Shown: positions 25,129 through 34,427, numbered from the stretch's first letter. The stretch is 45,003 nucleotides of DNA from Marinobacter sp. (GCA_030457765.1 JAKDUK010000017.1:1-45003); one strand, 5' to 3'. Notes: generated by a model from the sequence alone, not told the origin. Translations and numbers: made by a program.

Positions 25129-25947
25129 ATGAAGCTTGGTACCCTAATTAAACCTCTTTTAGTCGCTGGTCTGTTTCTGGCTGGGCCGGTTATAGCTGCG
25201 CCTGGTGCTCAGCAGGTCCTGACGGCATCGCCCATCGACGATATTGTTGAACGCTACCCTGCCATGATGGCTGAAGGCATCCGCGAGGGTCTTAAGCGCA
25301 ATCAGCAGCTTCCGCCCATGGTTGCCGACACCATCGGGTACGTTGTGACCAATAGTTTCAGTGCCGCTGACATAGAGCAACAAATTGTCGAAAACCTGGA
25401 AAAGAACCTGTCTGAAAAGCAACTTGAAGCTGTGCATAGCTGGTATGAAACTCCCGTGGCCAAGGAAATATCCGAGGCAGAAATTGCGGCCTCAGACCCT
25501 GCGACCTGGAAGCAAATTCAGGCCAAAGCGCCGGATCTGGCCAAAAAGTATAGGGGTACGGACCGCGCCCAAATGTTTGAACGGTTTGATCGTGCCGCCC
25601 GCGCGACGGAAAGCGCAGTGGATACTTCCATAGCCGTACAGCTCGGGCTGGCAACCGCCATGGCGGCATTCAGCAATGACTCGGATAACTACGAGGCCGT
25701 TAAACAGAAGATAGAGAGCCAGCGCGGCGTTATTCGGGGTGTTGTGGAAAAACAGGTGTATGACAGTTATCTGCATACCTATGAGAAGATGAGCACCCAG
25801 GAGATGGGGCTGTATATCGACTTTCTGGAGAGTGGCCCAGGGGCTGCGTTTTCTAAAACGGTTACTCAGAGTATTCAGCAGGCCATTACTGACCCGATTG
25901 AATCTATCGGCAATCAGATGGCGCGTTTTCTCACCCCTAAAAAATAG
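25129..25947 (+). CDS. DUF2059 periplasmic protein
   Basis: A 272-residue secreted protein: signal peptide MKLGTLIKPLLVAGLFLAGPVIA, then helical sequence with EAVHSWYETPVAKEISEAE, the core DUF2059 motif, and a second similar copy near the C terminus (MGLYIDFLESGPGAAFSKTV). Function is not known. It stands alone, convergent with the parvulin gene, and divergent from the SLT-like protein with 90 bases between starts. Confidence 0.82.
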   Translation: MKLGTLIKPLLVAGLFLAGPVIAAPGAQQVLTASPIDDIVERYPAMMAEGIREGLKRNQQLPPMVADTIGYVVTNSFSAADIEQQIVENLEKNLSEKQLEAVHSWYETPVAKEISEAEIAASDPATWKQIQAKAPDLAKKYRGTDRAQMFERFDRAARATESAVDTSIAVQLGLATAMAAFSNDSDNYEAVKQKIESQRGVIRGVVEKQVYDSYLHTYEKMSTQEMGLYIDFLESGPGAAFSKTVTQSIQQAITDPIESIGNQMARFLTPKK

Positions 25948-25978
25948 GGTCAATACGGTAAACGTCTTGGATACTGAT

Positions 25979-26011
25979 GAGCTTGGCTCCTGAAACAATC
26001 AGGAGCCGCTC
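25979..26011. terminator. Hairpin between convergent genes, possible terminator
   Basis: GGCTCCTGA (25985-25993) pairs perfectly with TCAGGAGCC (25999-26007) around a 5-base loop. GAGC and GCTC at the outer ends can extend the stem past a TT bulge. No T run follows, so termination would be weak or factor-assisted. Confidence 0.5.
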
Positions 26012-26034
26012 AACAAATCGTGCCGGGAAACGTC

Positions 26035-26313
26035 TTAGCTGCGATCAGTTACTTCCAGCAGGTGATAGCCAAACTGAGTTTTGATGGGGCCAATCACAGT
26101 GTTCAGTTCGCTGTTGAACGCAGCATGATCAAACTCAGGAACCATCTGGCCAGGGCCGAAAGTACCTAAGTCGCCGCCGCTGCGGCCAGAAGGGCAAGAT
26201 GAGTGCTGCTTGGCAGCTTCGGCAAAATCCTGACCGCCTTCGATCGCTGTTTTCAGTTCTTCACACTTTGCTTCGCTGTCTACCAGAATGTGGCGTGCGG
26301 TTGCCTGTGCCAT
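26035..26313 (-). CDS. ppiC: Parvulin-type peptidyl-prolyl isomerase PpiC
   Basis: A 92-residue single-domain rotamase of the parvulin family, cytoplasmic by its lack of a signal peptide. Family motifs are ATARHILVDSEAKCEEL, FAEAAKQHSSCPSGRSGGDL, FGPGQMVPEFDHAAF and the end TQFGYHLLEV. It catalyses cis-trans isomerisation at proline bonds in partly folded proteins. GGAAAC precedes the ATG. It is divergent from ybiT with about 200 bases between starts. Confidence 0.95.
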   Translation of the reverse strand: MAQATARHILVDSEAKCEELKTAIEGGQDFAEAAKQHSSCPSGRSGGDLGTFGPGQMVPEFDHAAFNSELNTVIGPIKTQFGYHLLEVTDRS

Positions 26314-26512
26314 GTTCAGTTTCCTTTAATGAGTCAGATAAAAGCGCCTACGAATGAGCGAGGCAGAGTGCCAAATGCTGCCCGTACAGACGGCCGGAGG
26401 CAAGTCTTTTTATCGGTGTTTCTGCGATCTCACGATTGCCCTCGCAAACCTGTACAATGCGCGCTTTCTTTAGCCGGCGTGGCGCTGGCCCTCACATCTA
26501 TAGGTTTGTTTC

Positions 26513-28099
26513 TTGATCTCTACTGCCAATATTACCATGCAATTTGGGGCCAAGCCCCTGTTTGAAAACGTTTCCGCTAAATTTGGTAACGGCCATCGTT
26601 ATGGCCTGATCGGAGCCAACGGCAGCGGCAAATCTACCCTGATGAAAATTCTCGGGGGCGATCTTGAGCCCTCCGGTGGCCAGGTTATGCTGGAACCGAA
26701 CGTTCGGTTGGGTAAGCTGCGGCAGGATCAGTTTGCCTACGAAACCTGCTCGGTTATCGACACCGTGATTATGGGCCACGAAGAGTTGTGGCACGTTAAA
26801 AAAGAACGTGATCGCATCTACTCGTTGCCAGAAATGACTGAAGAAGACGGCATGGCAGTCGCCGATCTGGAAGTTCAGTTTGCCGAGATGGACGGCTACA
26901 CCGCCGACTCCCGCGCGGGCGAGTTGCTTCTTGGCCTGGACATTGCTCTGGAACAGCACAATGAACCCATGAGTAGCCTGGCCCCGGGCTGGAAGCTGCG
27001 GGTACTGCTGGCTCAGGCGCTGTTCTCCGATCCAGATGTGCTGCTGCTGGACGAGCCCACCAACCACCTGGATATCAACACCATTCGCTGGTTGGAAAAC
27101 ATTCTGGTGGCTCGCAGCAGCACCATGATCATCATTTCCCACGACCGTCACTTTTTGAACAGCGTGTGTACCCATATGGCGGATCTGGATTACGGCGAAC
27201 TGAAACTGTTCCCGGGCAATTACGATGAGTACATGACCGCCGCCACTCAGGCCCGCGAGCGCATGCTCTCGGATAATGCGAAGAAGAAGGCCCAGATTGC
27301 GGAACTGCAGCAGTTTGTAAGCCGTTTCTCCGCCAACGCCTCGAAAGCGAAGCAGGCCACTTCCCGTGCGCGTCAGATCGACAAAATTCAGCTGGATGAA
27401 GTAAAGCCTTCCAGCCGAGTGAGCCCCTTTATTCGCTTTGAGCAGGGCAAAAAGTTGCATCGCCAAGCGGTCACCCTTAGGGACCTGACCAAAGGGTTTG
27501 ACGGCAATACTCTGTTCAATAAGCTGAATTTGCAGGTTGAAGCGGGTGAGCGTGTGGCTATTATTGGTCCCAACGGCATTGGTAAAACCACATTGCTGCA
27601 GTGTTTGGCGGGTGCGTATGAACCAGATAGCGGCGAAGTAAAGTGGACCGACAGCGCTGAAGTGGGCTACTACGCTCAGGATCATACGGCAGATTTTGCC
27701 ACTGACGATACTTTAACGGACTGGATGGCCCAGTGGACAACCGGCGGAGAGCAGCTGGTGCGCGGCACGCTCGGGCGTATGCTGTTTTCTGGCGATGACA
27801 TTGGTAAATCGGTGCAGGTGATTTCCGGTGGCGAGCAGGGGCGTATGTTGTTTGGCAAGCTGATTCTGCAAAAGCCGAATGTGATGCTGATGGATGAGCC
27901 AACCAACCACTTGGATATGGAATCCATCGAGGCGTTGAACCTGGCGCTTGAGAATTATCCGGGTACGCTGATTTTCGTCAGTCACGACCGTGAGTTTGTA
28001 TCTTCATTGGCGACCCGGATTATTGAATTGACGCCTGAAGGTATTACGGACTTTAGCGGCAGCTATGACGATTACCTTCGCAGTCAAGGGTACGTCTAG
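26513..28099 (+). CDS. ybiT: ABC-F ATPase YbiT
   Basis: A 528-residue protein with two ABC ATPase domains and no membrane segment, the layout of ABC-F translation factors. It is close to E. coli YbiT across its length ([63 protein letters not shown]). Walker A motifs are GANGSGKST and GPNGIGKTT, and the inter-domain linker is present. ABC-F proteins bind the ribosomal E site and relieve stalled translation. The start is a TTG with a weak Shine-Dalgarno, matching the YbiT N terminus. The hairpin element begins 25 bases after the stop. Confidence 0.95.
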   Translation: MISTANITMQFGAKPLFENVSAKFGNGHRYGLIGANGSGKSTLMKILGGDLEPSGGQVMLEPNVRLGKLRQDQFAYETCSVIDTVIMGHEELWHVKKERDRIYSLPEMTEEDGMAVADLEVQFAEMDGYTADSRAGELLLGLDIALEQHNEPMSSLAPGWKLRVLLAQALFSDPDVLLLDEPTNHLDINTIRWLENILVARSSTMIIISHDRHFLNSVCTHMADLDYGELKLFPGNYDEYMTAATQARERMLSDNAKKKAQIAELQQFVSRFSANASKAKQATSRARQIDKIQLDEVKPSSRVSPFIRFEQGKKLHRQAVTLRDLTKGFDGNTLFNKLNLQVEAGERVAIIGPNGIGKTTLLQCLAGAYEPDSGEVKWTDSAEVGYYAQDHTADFATDDTLTDWMAQWTTGGEQLVRGTLGRMLFSGDDIGKSVQVISGGEQGRMLFGKLILQKPNVMLMDEPTNHLDMESIEALNLALENYPGTLIFVSHDREFVSSLATRIIELTPEGITDFSGSYDDYLRSQGYV

Positions 28100-28123
28100 A
28101 ATCTAATTACACTGCGGGGGCTA

Positions 28124-28230
28124 GGGCAGGCTGGCAGGGCTGTCCAAAAACCGCTGTTGATACGTCCTTGTACGCTTGGCTCCGCCATCCATGGCTCCGC
28201 ACATTTTTGGACAGCCCTGCCAGCCTACCC
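28124..28230. repeat. Hairpin repeat element, copy 1
   Basis: A 107-bp element with a 53-nt core (28151-28203) between complementary arms: 28124-28150 and 28204-28230 pair at 26 of 27 positions. The outer arms carry GGCTGGCAGGGCTGTCC and its complement. The core contains a direct repeat GGCTCCGC and a small palindrome GCCAT-CC-ATGGC. The second copy at 28847 has the same core, inverted, with different arms. Copy 1 lies between ybiT and the DUF1415 gene and ends 44 bases before the latter's start codon. Confidence 0.9.
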
Positions 28231-28274
28231 GATCTGACTTTTGTGGTTTGGATCAACAGCCAAAGGAGCTTTGT

Positions 28275-28838
28275 GTGAGTGAAGAACTTGTAGTTCAAGC
28301 AACCCAAAAATGGGTTGAAGACGTTGTGGTTGGCTACAACCTGTGTCCGTTCGCCAAGCGGGAGTTGGTCAGGAACCGCGTGAGGTTTGTGGTTTCAGAA
28401 GCCGATAATGAGGATTCGCTGCTCCAGGCTCTGCATTCTGAGCTTCTGCGCTTGGAAGACGAGCCGGAGATCGAAACCACTGTGCTGATTCATCCCCACG
28501 TCATGCAGGACTTCGGCCTCTATAATGAGTTTCTTGACGCTGCGGATGGGTTACTCACGTATCTGGATATGGAAGGCGTGTACCAGGTCGCCAGTTTTCA
28601 CCCGGATTACCAATTTGCAGACACAGAACCGGATGCAGCGGAGAACTACACCAACCGTTCGCCGTTCCCCATGTTGCATCTGTTGCGCGAAGCCAGTCTG
28701 GAAGCCGCGATTGATAGCCATCCGGATGTGGATGGAATTCCGCCTCGTAATATTGAACTGATGAACAAACTCGGTGCCGAGAAAATGCGAGCGACTCTGA
28801 TCGACAGCTTGAAGGGCTCGGAGAATGCAGGGGAGTAG
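28275..28838 (+). CDS. DUF1415 domain protein
   Basis: A 187-residue protein matching DUF1415, a family common in proteobacteria. Recognised strings are WVEDVVVGYNLCPFAKREL, with a conserved cysteine, VASFHPDYQFADT and NRSPFPMLHLLREASLE. Function is unknown. The start is the GTG at 28275, because AGGAG lies six bases before it and the upstream frame runs through the repeat element. It is bracketed by the two hairpin elements, copy 1 before and copy 2 eight bases after its stop, which is unusual for a housekeeping gene. Confidence 0.88.
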   Translation: MSEELVVQATQKWVEDVVVGYNLCPFAKRELVRNRVRFVVSEADNEDSLLQALHSELLRLEDEPEIETTVLIHPHVMQDFGLYNEFLDAADGLLTYLDMEGVYQVASFHPDYQFADTEPDAAENYTNRSPFPMLHLLREASLEAAIDSHPDVDGIPPRNIELMNKLGAEKMRATLIDSLKGSENAGE

Positions 28839-28846
28839 ATAGTAGA

Positions 28847-28951
28847 GCCGGTGGGTACCCCTCTCCCAAAAATGTGCGGAGCCATGGATGGCGGAGCCAA
28901 GCGTACAGGGATGTATTCACAGCGGTTTTTGGGAGAGGGGTACCCACCGGC
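28847..28951. repeat. Hairpin repeat element, copy 2 (inverted)
   Basis: A 105-bp element: arms 28847-28872 and 28926-28951 are perfectly complementary over 26 bases and contain GTGGGTACCCCTCTCCC and its complement. The 53-nt core (28873-28925) is the reverse complement of the copy 1 core with 49 of 53 identical positions. Apart from the inner AAAAA/TTTTT the arms show no similarity to those of copy 1. Confidence 0.9.
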
Positions 28952-29019
28952 GCTTGCACGGTACAGAATTGGTGCAGGCCCGACGATAGACAAGTCAAAG
29001 ACTAGAAAGAGGCAACACC

Positions 29020-29751
29020 GTGGGACGTCTGTTCGCGCAAATTGATAGCCAGCCTTCCGAAATTGGAGAGATTACCCTGCGCCGTCGCCGCATTCCGGCA
29101 CTGGGGGATCGAGACATCTACGAAGTAAAACTCGGCGAAGAATTTCTCATGTCCAGCATGTTCGTCGACGCCGAAGTGGCACTCTCTGATCTTGGGATAG
29201 CCGAAGCAGAAGGCGACAACCTCAGCGTCGTAGTCGGAGGCCTTGGCCTCGGTTATACCGCCGTGGCAGCACTCAAACACGAACGGGTAGGGGAGCTACT
29301 GATAGTCGAATACCTGGAGCCGGTTATCCGCTGGCATCAGCAAGAATATGTGCCCCTTGGCAAAGACATCAATGCCGACTCCCGCAGCCGCTATGTGCAC
29401 GACAGCTTCTTTGATCTCGCCGTGGCTGATCCGCAGAACGGCGGTTTCGATCCCCAAGCGCCCGGCAAAGAGTTTGATGCCATTTTACTGGATATCGACC
29501 ACTCGCCCCGCGCCCTGCTGAACGATTCAAACGCCAGCTTTTACACCACCGAAAACATCAGCCGCATGGCCCAGCAGCTTAAACCCCGTGGTATCTTTGC
29601 CATGTGGTCCAATGAGGGTGAAGATGCCGTATTCATGAACGTGTTGCGTGAAGTCTTCACCGAGGTGATCTGCCACGTCGTGAGCTTCTACAACCCGTTC
29701 CAGAACAGAGAATCTTTCAATACCGTATACGTGGCCCGCAAACCGGGCTAA
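29020..29751 (+). CDS. Spermidine-synthase-like methyltransferase-fold protein
   Basis: A 243-residue protein of the spermidine synthase superfamily. It has the SAM-type nucleotide motif VVGGLGLGYTAVAAL, the acidic residue in IVEYLEPVI, and FDAILLDIDHSPRALL, where spermidine synthases carry their catalytic aspartate. It is shorter than true SpeE (about 285) and lacks the usual N-terminal beta domain, so I would not call it a spermidine synthase. The start is GTG at 29020, after AGAGG. The sirtuin begins 16 bases beyond its stop, so the pair may be cotranscribed. Confidence 0.8.
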   Translation: MGRLFAQIDSQPSEIGEITLRRRRIPALGDRDIYEVKLGEEFLMSSMFVDAEVALSDLGIAEAEGDNLSVVVGGLGLGYTAVAALKHERVGELLIVEYLEPVIRWHQQEYVPLGKDINADSRSRYVHDSFFDLAVADPQNGGFDPQAPGKEFDAILLDIDHSPRALLNDSNASFYTTENISRMAQQLKPRGIFAMWSNEGEDAVFMNVLREVFTEVICHVVSFYNPFQNRESFNTVYVARKPG

Positions 29752-29767
29752 GCCGACCGGAGTGTGC

Positions 29768-30673
29768 ATGCCGCCAGTGACTACCCACCGTACTCGCCCC
29801 TTCAGTGCAAACCAGCGTCTTCCCGAGCTGGATGAACCTTCGGTTTTGCACGAGCCGGAACAGGCAGGAGGGTTGCTGGCGGATTTTATTCACCGTTATC
29901 CCAAACTCCTGATTTTGACCGGTGCGGGTGTTAGCACGGATTCTGGCATTCCCGATTACCGCGATGAAGAAGGCGCCTGGAAACGCAAGCAGCCGGTTCA
30001 GCATCAGGATTTTATGGACAACCATGAAACCCGCCAGCGATATTGGGGGCGCAGCCTGATTGGCTGGCCAGTTATTCGCAATGCCACGCCCAATCCCGCC
30101 CATTACCACATTGCGGATCTCGAACTGCGTAATCACTCCAGTTTGGTTGTTACCCAGAATGTCGACCGTCTGCATCAGAAAGCCGGCACCCACGGTGTGA
30201 GCGACCTGCATGGTCGCGCAGATGAAGCACTGTGCATGAGTTGTGGCTACCGATGCCCCAGGGATCACGTGCACGACCGCTGTGCGGATCTCAATCCGGG
30301 TTTCGGGCAGTACAAAGCGGATACTGCTCCGGATGGGGATGCGGATTTAAACGTTAATTTCTCAGCGTTTCGTGTGGCAGATTGCCCTCACTGTAGCGGC
30401 ATTCTGAAGCCAGATGTGGTGTTTTTCGGCGATTATGTGCCCAAGCAAAGAGTGCAGTCAGCATTGGACGCACTCAAGGCCAGTGATGGCCTGTTGGTGA
30501 TCGGTTCGTCGTTGATGGTGTACTCAGGCTTTCGCTTTTGTAGGTACGCCAAAGAACTCGGCAAGCCTATTGCTACCCTTAACCTGGGTAGAACGCGGGC
30601 TGAGGAGCTGGCGGATTTGAAGCTGAATGCAAGAATCGGGGAGACCCTGAAGGCCTCCCTGGATCACCTCTAG
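29768..30673 (+). CDS. NAD-dependent protein deacylase, sirtuin family
   Basis: A 301-residue sirtuin that removes acyl groups from lysines using NAD. Seen: GAGVSTDSGIPDYR (52-65), QNVD (130-133), the catalytic histidine in DLHG (His148), zinc-ligand pairs CMSC (156/159) and CPHC (206/209), and late VIGSSLMVYSGFR. The sequence is of the SIRT4-like class. ATG 29768 follows GGAG; a GTG six bases earlier is also in frame. Its stop overlaps that of the convergent exchanger in a shared CTAG. Confidence 0.93.
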   Translation: MPPVTTHRTRPFSANQRLPELDEPSVLHEPEQAGGLLADFIHRYPKLLILTGAGVSTDSGIPDYRDEEGAWKRKQPVQHQDFMDNHETRQRYWGRSLIGWPVIRNATPNPAHYHIADLELRNHSSLVVTQNVDRLHQKAGTHGVSDLHGRADEALCMSCGYRCPRDHVHDRCADLNPGFGQYKADTAPDGDADLNVNFSAFRVADCPHCSGILKPDVVFFGDYVPKQRVQSALDALKASDGLLVIGSSLMVYSGFRFCRYAKELGKPIATLNLGRTRAEELADLKLNARIGETLKASLDHL

Positions 30674-31722
30674 TTTGCGGCCTGAATACCACCAAGCAGT
30701 AACACGACCCCGCAAACGTATAAACCCATAATGACGGCGCTTTCCGTGCCAATCTTCCCTATGCCATGGCGTTCGCGACGTATCAGCCCCATCATGAGTA
30801 CGCCTGACATCAACAATGTGAGAGCCGCCCAGAATTTTGAATCTTCGGGCATCGCGTGGTAAATCGACCCCTCCCGATAGGCGATGTCCGAAGCGGCGGT
30901 GAACAAAGTGTCAAAGGCATTACCACCAATAATTCCGCCCACCGCCAGAGTGAGCGCACCACGGCGGACCGCAGCAATAGATGTCACGAGTTCGGGAATC
31001 GAGGTGCTGATGGCTGTGAGTAGCACCCCGACCACTGTCTGTGTCAGGTTTGTCTTGCTGGCAATCACCGTGGCGGCCGGCTCCAGTGCCCAGCCTGCGA
31101 TACCCAGAATGGCCATTAACAAAAGAAACTCGACCCATAGGCGAGACAGAGGAGGCATCGCCGTTATGTCGTCGGGCTTGTCTTCGCGGGTTTCCTGGGT
31201 AACGGATGGCAGCCACATGGGCGATTCTGAAGCGGTGCGCACCAGGTAAATGCCGTAGAAATAGGCCACAAGCAGTACCGGCGTTACCGGATGAATCCCA
31301 CCGACGGTCATGTCTGGCAGGTATGGCGCGAACAGGATCAATGCAAGCAGGCAAATCAGCAGCCCGTTTTGCATCATGTTAGGAACCGACGCCGCGGCAT
31401 GTTCCAGGTTGGCCCGACGGTAGACCATGTCGGCAACCGCCAGAAAAAACGTTTGAACAGCAATGCCACCCAGCGCGTTACTGACTGCCAGTTCGGCATG
31501 GCCGTTCCATGCGGCGGTGACCGAGAGAACCGAGCCACCCAGAGACGTTGACGCGCCCAGCAGCACGGCCCCCGCGGCCGCCTCGCCAATTCCGGTGCGA
31601 TCAGCAAGCTGGTCGACCACTCGGGTGATTCGCGTTCCGGTAACGGCGATAATGGCCGCAGATACCAAAAACACCAAGCCACCCTGTAATAGAGTCCAGC
31701 TTTCTGTCGGTGGAATTGACAC
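30670..31722 (-). CDS. Sodium/calcium exchanger-type membrane protein with degenerate first repeat
   Basis: A 350-residue membrane protein of the cation/Ca exchanger superfamily with about ten helices. The second alpha repeat is canonical (STSIPE, 239-244, then GGNAFDTLF). The first reads GASTSLGG (56-63), where PE of the usual GTSLPE has become GG, and the later GNxxGSN has become NALGGIAVQT. In exchangers these glutamates ligand Ca, so one site is probably altered. It may transport another cation or couple differently. It is convergent with the sirtuin gene. Confidence 0.85.
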   Translation of the reverse strand: MSIPPTESWTLLQGGLVFLVSAAIIAVTGTRITRVVDQLADRTGIGEAAAGAVLLGASTSLGGSVLSVTAAWNGHAELAVSNALGGIAVQTFFLAVADMVYRRANLEHAAASVPNMMQNGLLICLLALILFAPYLPDMTVGGIHPVTPVLLVAYFYGIYLVRTASESPMWLPSVTQETREDKPDDITAMPPLSRLWVEFLLLMAILGIAGWALEPAATVIASKTNLTQTVVGVLLTAISTSIPELVTSIAAVRRGALTLAVGGIIGGNAFDTLFTAASDIAYREGSIYHAMPEDSKFWAALTLLMSGVLMMGLIRRERHGIGKIGTESAVIMGLYVCGVVLLLGGIQAAN

Positions 31723-31831
31723 GTTAAACGAGCTCCATCAGATGGTTGGCCTTCCAACCACGCGCTTCGACTCTGGGACAATGCTAAGGCTACCTGGCCC
31801 CCTTTCGGCTCGCCTTCAAGTTTGACATAGC

Positions 31832-33241
31832 TTAGGCCCCTAGCAGGTTATAGACAAACACCGTTCCTACAGCCACCGGCGTAATGTAACGCACAGTGGT
31901 GTACCACAGACGGAACATGGGCTGTGAGAGCGCAAGTTCGCTCTCCATCGCCTTGCGTGACATCACCCAGCCGGCAAATATCGCAACTAGCAGACCGCCG
32001 AGAGGCAACAGAATGTTGGCGGTAAAGAAATCCAGCAGATCAAAGATGGTTTTACCTTCAAGCATGCCAATCCACCCCAATGGCGCAAAGTCCGACCACA
32101 GGTTCAGGGAAAGGATCGAGGCAATACCCAGTGCCCAGCACACAAAACCGGCACACAATGTACTGATGGTGCGATTCATGCCTTTTTGCTCTTCCAGCCA
32201 TTCCACGATGGGCTCCAGCAGAGAAATGCCCGACGTCCAGGCGGCAAATATCAGTAATACAAAGAACAGGGTCCCAAACAGGCTACCCATGGGCATTTGG
32301 CCGAATGCCAGCGGCAGGGTCTGAAAAATCAGGCCGGGGCCGGCGCCAGGCTCAAGACCGTTGGCAAAGACAATCGGAAAAATAGCAAGGCCCGCCAGTA
32401 GTGCTACGCAGGTATCAATCAGGCACACGGCAACAGACGTTTTGGCGATGGAAATGTTCTTTGGCAGATAAGAGCCATAGGCCATCATTACCGCCATGCC
32501 GAGACTCAAAGTGAAAAAAGCGTGGCCCAGCGCCACGAGAACACCGGAGGTAGTGAGTTTGGAGAAGTCTGGCTGGAACAGGAAGGTGACGGCTCGGCCG
32601 AACTCACCGGTGGTCATGGCATAGCCTACCACTGTGAGCAAAAGCAGGAACAAGGCCGGCATAAGGATACTGACAGCCCGCTCAAGCCCGGCACGAACGC
32701 CCTTGGCTACCACAAATATGACTAGCGCCATAAACAGGGTGTGCCACATGAGCAAAGTGGCAGGATCAGCCAATAGGTCAGAGAAAATGGCACCAATGGC
32801 ATCCGCAGACTGGTCTGCAAGTTGTCCGGTAGCCGCTGTGCCCACATAGGATACAGCCCAGCCACCAATTACCGAATAGAACGAGAGAATCAGGAAGCCG
32901 GCAAGCACGCCAACGGCGCCAACGGCGCGCCAGCCCGGATTAAGCCCTTGCTGTTTGGCAATCTGTTTAAGGCTATTAACCGGGCTTCGGCCGCCACGGC
33001 GACCAATCAACACTTCGGCCATCATGATGGGTAGACCAATGGCTGCGATACACAGAAGGTATATCAGCACAAAGGCACCACCGCCGTTTTCACCGGTAAC
33101 GTAGGGAAACTTCCAGATATTACCCAAACCAACGGCAGAGCCGGTGGCCGCAAGAATAAAAGCGAAGCGTGAAGACCAAAGCCCACGTTTAGCGTTCGAG
33201 CCTTCCATAGCTCCGGAATAGGGCGCATTTGATTCAGACAT
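31832..33241 (-). CDS. Sodium-dependent amino-acid-type transporter (NSS family)
   Basis: A 469-residue protein with about eleven to twelve helices. The TM1 signature SAVGLGNIWKFPYVTGENGG and the following GLPIMMAEVLIGRRGG identify the neurotransmitter:sodium symporter family. Bacterial members (LeuT, MhsT, TnaT) import hydrophobic amino acids with sodium, fitting a salt-water organism. GGAG precedes the ATG. It lies 85 bases downstream of the leucine-dehydrogenase-type gene on the same strand; I infer import and deamination of a branched-chain or aromatic amino acid. Confidence 0.92.
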   Translation of the reverse strand: MSESNAPYSGAMEGSNAKRGLWSSRFAFILAATGSAVGLGNIWKFPYVTGENGGGAFVLIYLLCIAAIGLPIMMAEVLIGRRGGRSPVNSLKQIAKQQGLNPGWRAVGAVGVLAGFLILSFYSVIGGWAVSYVGTAATGQLADQSADAIGAIFSDLLADPATLLMWHTLFMALVIFVVAKGVRAGLERAVSILMPALFLLLLTVVGYAMTTGEFGRAVTFLFQPDFSKLTTSGVLVALGHAFFTLSLGMAVMMAYGSYLPKNISIAKTSVAVCLIDTCVALLAGLAIFPIVFANGLEPGAGPGLIFQTLPLAFGQMPMGSLFGTLFFVLLIFAAWTSGISLLEPIVEWLEEQKGMNRTISTLCAGFVCWALGIASILSLNLWSDFAPLGWIGMLEGKTIFDLLDFFTANILLPLGGLLVAIFAGWVMSRKAMESELALSQPMFRLWYTTVRYITPVAVGTVFVYNLLGA

Positions 33242-33326
33242 ATTTGTCTCCGGCCAGATACTTGTTTTTGTTTGGAAGAGTGGAGGCCGCGCGTGTTTTA
33301 CGGCCCCTTAAAGCAAATGTCTTTAT

Positions 33327-34427
33327 TTATTGGCTGCCCGCAAGCTGCTCACGGAATGTTTCGGCAACGCCTGTGCGCTTACGAAAGCGTTCTTCAGCGA
33401 GGGTGTTGGCAACCGCACCGGTTGGCGTGCCGCTGCTATCCGAGCGCGTAAAGATCTCGGCAAGAGTTTGACCAATGCCTTCCACGTGGGCACGTACCTC
33501 TTCCGGGGAAGCCCCGGTGCGCTCGTAGAACACATCTATGATACCGCCGGCATTAATAGCGAAGTCTGGCGCATAGAGAATGCCCCGGTCTTTCAGTGCC
33601 TGATCATGATCTGGCCGCTGCAAGAGGTTGTTGGCTGCGCCTGCAATGACGGTGGCTTTCAGGAGCGGAATGCTGTTGTCGTCCAGTATGGCACCCATGG
33701 CGCAGGGTGCGATAACGTCTACCGGCAGGAACAAAATGTCCTCGGCCGACGCGGCATGGGCACCCAGTTCATCCACCGCACGTTGCATGTTCTTCGGGTG
33801 AATGTCGTACACCCAGAGTTCTGCGCCGGCGTCTTTCAGGTGTTGGGCCACGCGATATCCCACATTGCCGATACCCTGAACAGCCACTTTCAGGCCAGTA
33901 AGATCCTCACGCCCAAGCTTGTGTTTTACTGCGGCCTTCAGACCTACAAAAACACCATAGGCAGTGGTGGGGGATGGATCGCCATTGCTGGGCTGACCAT
34001 CAAACGCGGTGTGCTCAATAATACCCGCAACGTGCTTTGTGTGCCGCCCCATGACCTTCAAGTCTGGCACGCTGGTACCGGAATCCTCGGCTGCAATGTA
34101 CTGGCCGCCAAGTCCCTCAAGGTGTTTGCCCATGGCTTCCAGCAAGGCTTCGGTTTTCTGTTCGCGAGGGTCTCCGAGAATCACCGATTTGCCACCGCCC
34201 AGGTCAAGATTGGCCAGTGCCGATTTGTAAGTCATACCCCGTGACAGGCGCAATACATCACGCAATGCTTCTTCGTCGCTGACATAGGGGAACATTCTGC
34301 AGCCGCCAAGAGCTGGCCCGCGGGAGGTGTTGTGTATGGCAACAATAGCTTTAAGTCCGGTTTCCGGGTCGCAAAAAAAGGACAAGTGTTCGTGGTTATC
34401 AAATTCGGGATGGCTGAATACGTTCAT
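33327..34427 (-). CDS. Leucine/phenylalanine/valine dehydrogenase-type enzyme
   Basis: A 366-residue Glu/Leu/Phe/Val dehydrogenase. The catalytic lysines lie in [17 protein letters not shown] (Lys68, Lys80), and [15 protein letters not shown] is the NAD-binding motif. The length and [13 protein letters not shown] place it with leucine dehydrogenases, which deaminate branched-chain amino acids to 2-oxoacids using NAD; phenylalanine or valine cannot be excluded. AGAGG lies upstream of the ATG. It heads a probable operon with the NSS transporter. Confidence 0.93.
   Translation of the reverse strand: MNVFSHPEFDNHEHLSFFCDPETGLKAIVAIHNTSRGPALGGCRMFPYVSDEEALRDVLRLSRGMTYKSALANLDLGGGKSVILGDPREQKTEALLEAMGKHLEGLGGQYIAAEDSGTSVPDLKVMGRHTKHVAGIIEHTAFDGQPSNGDPSPTTAYGVFVGLKAAVKHKLGREDLTGLKVAVQGIGNVGYRVAQHLKDAGAELWVYDIHPKNMQRAVDELGAHAASAEDILFLPVDVIAPCAMGAILDDNSIPLLKATVIAGAANNLLQRPDHDQALKDRGILYAPDFAINAGGIIDVFYERTGASPEEVRAHVEGIGQTLAEIFTRSDSSGTPTGAVANTLAEERFRKRTGVAETFREQLAGSQ

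Noticed and set aside
26498..27685. Minus-strand frame of 395 residues opposite ybiT
   Set aside because: It is the shadow of an obvious ABC-F gene; its composition is not that of a real protein.
28851..29045. Open frame reading through repeat copy 2
   Set aside because: It is a translation of the hairpin element; the same core read in another orientation gives a different frame in copy 1, so coding is unlikely.
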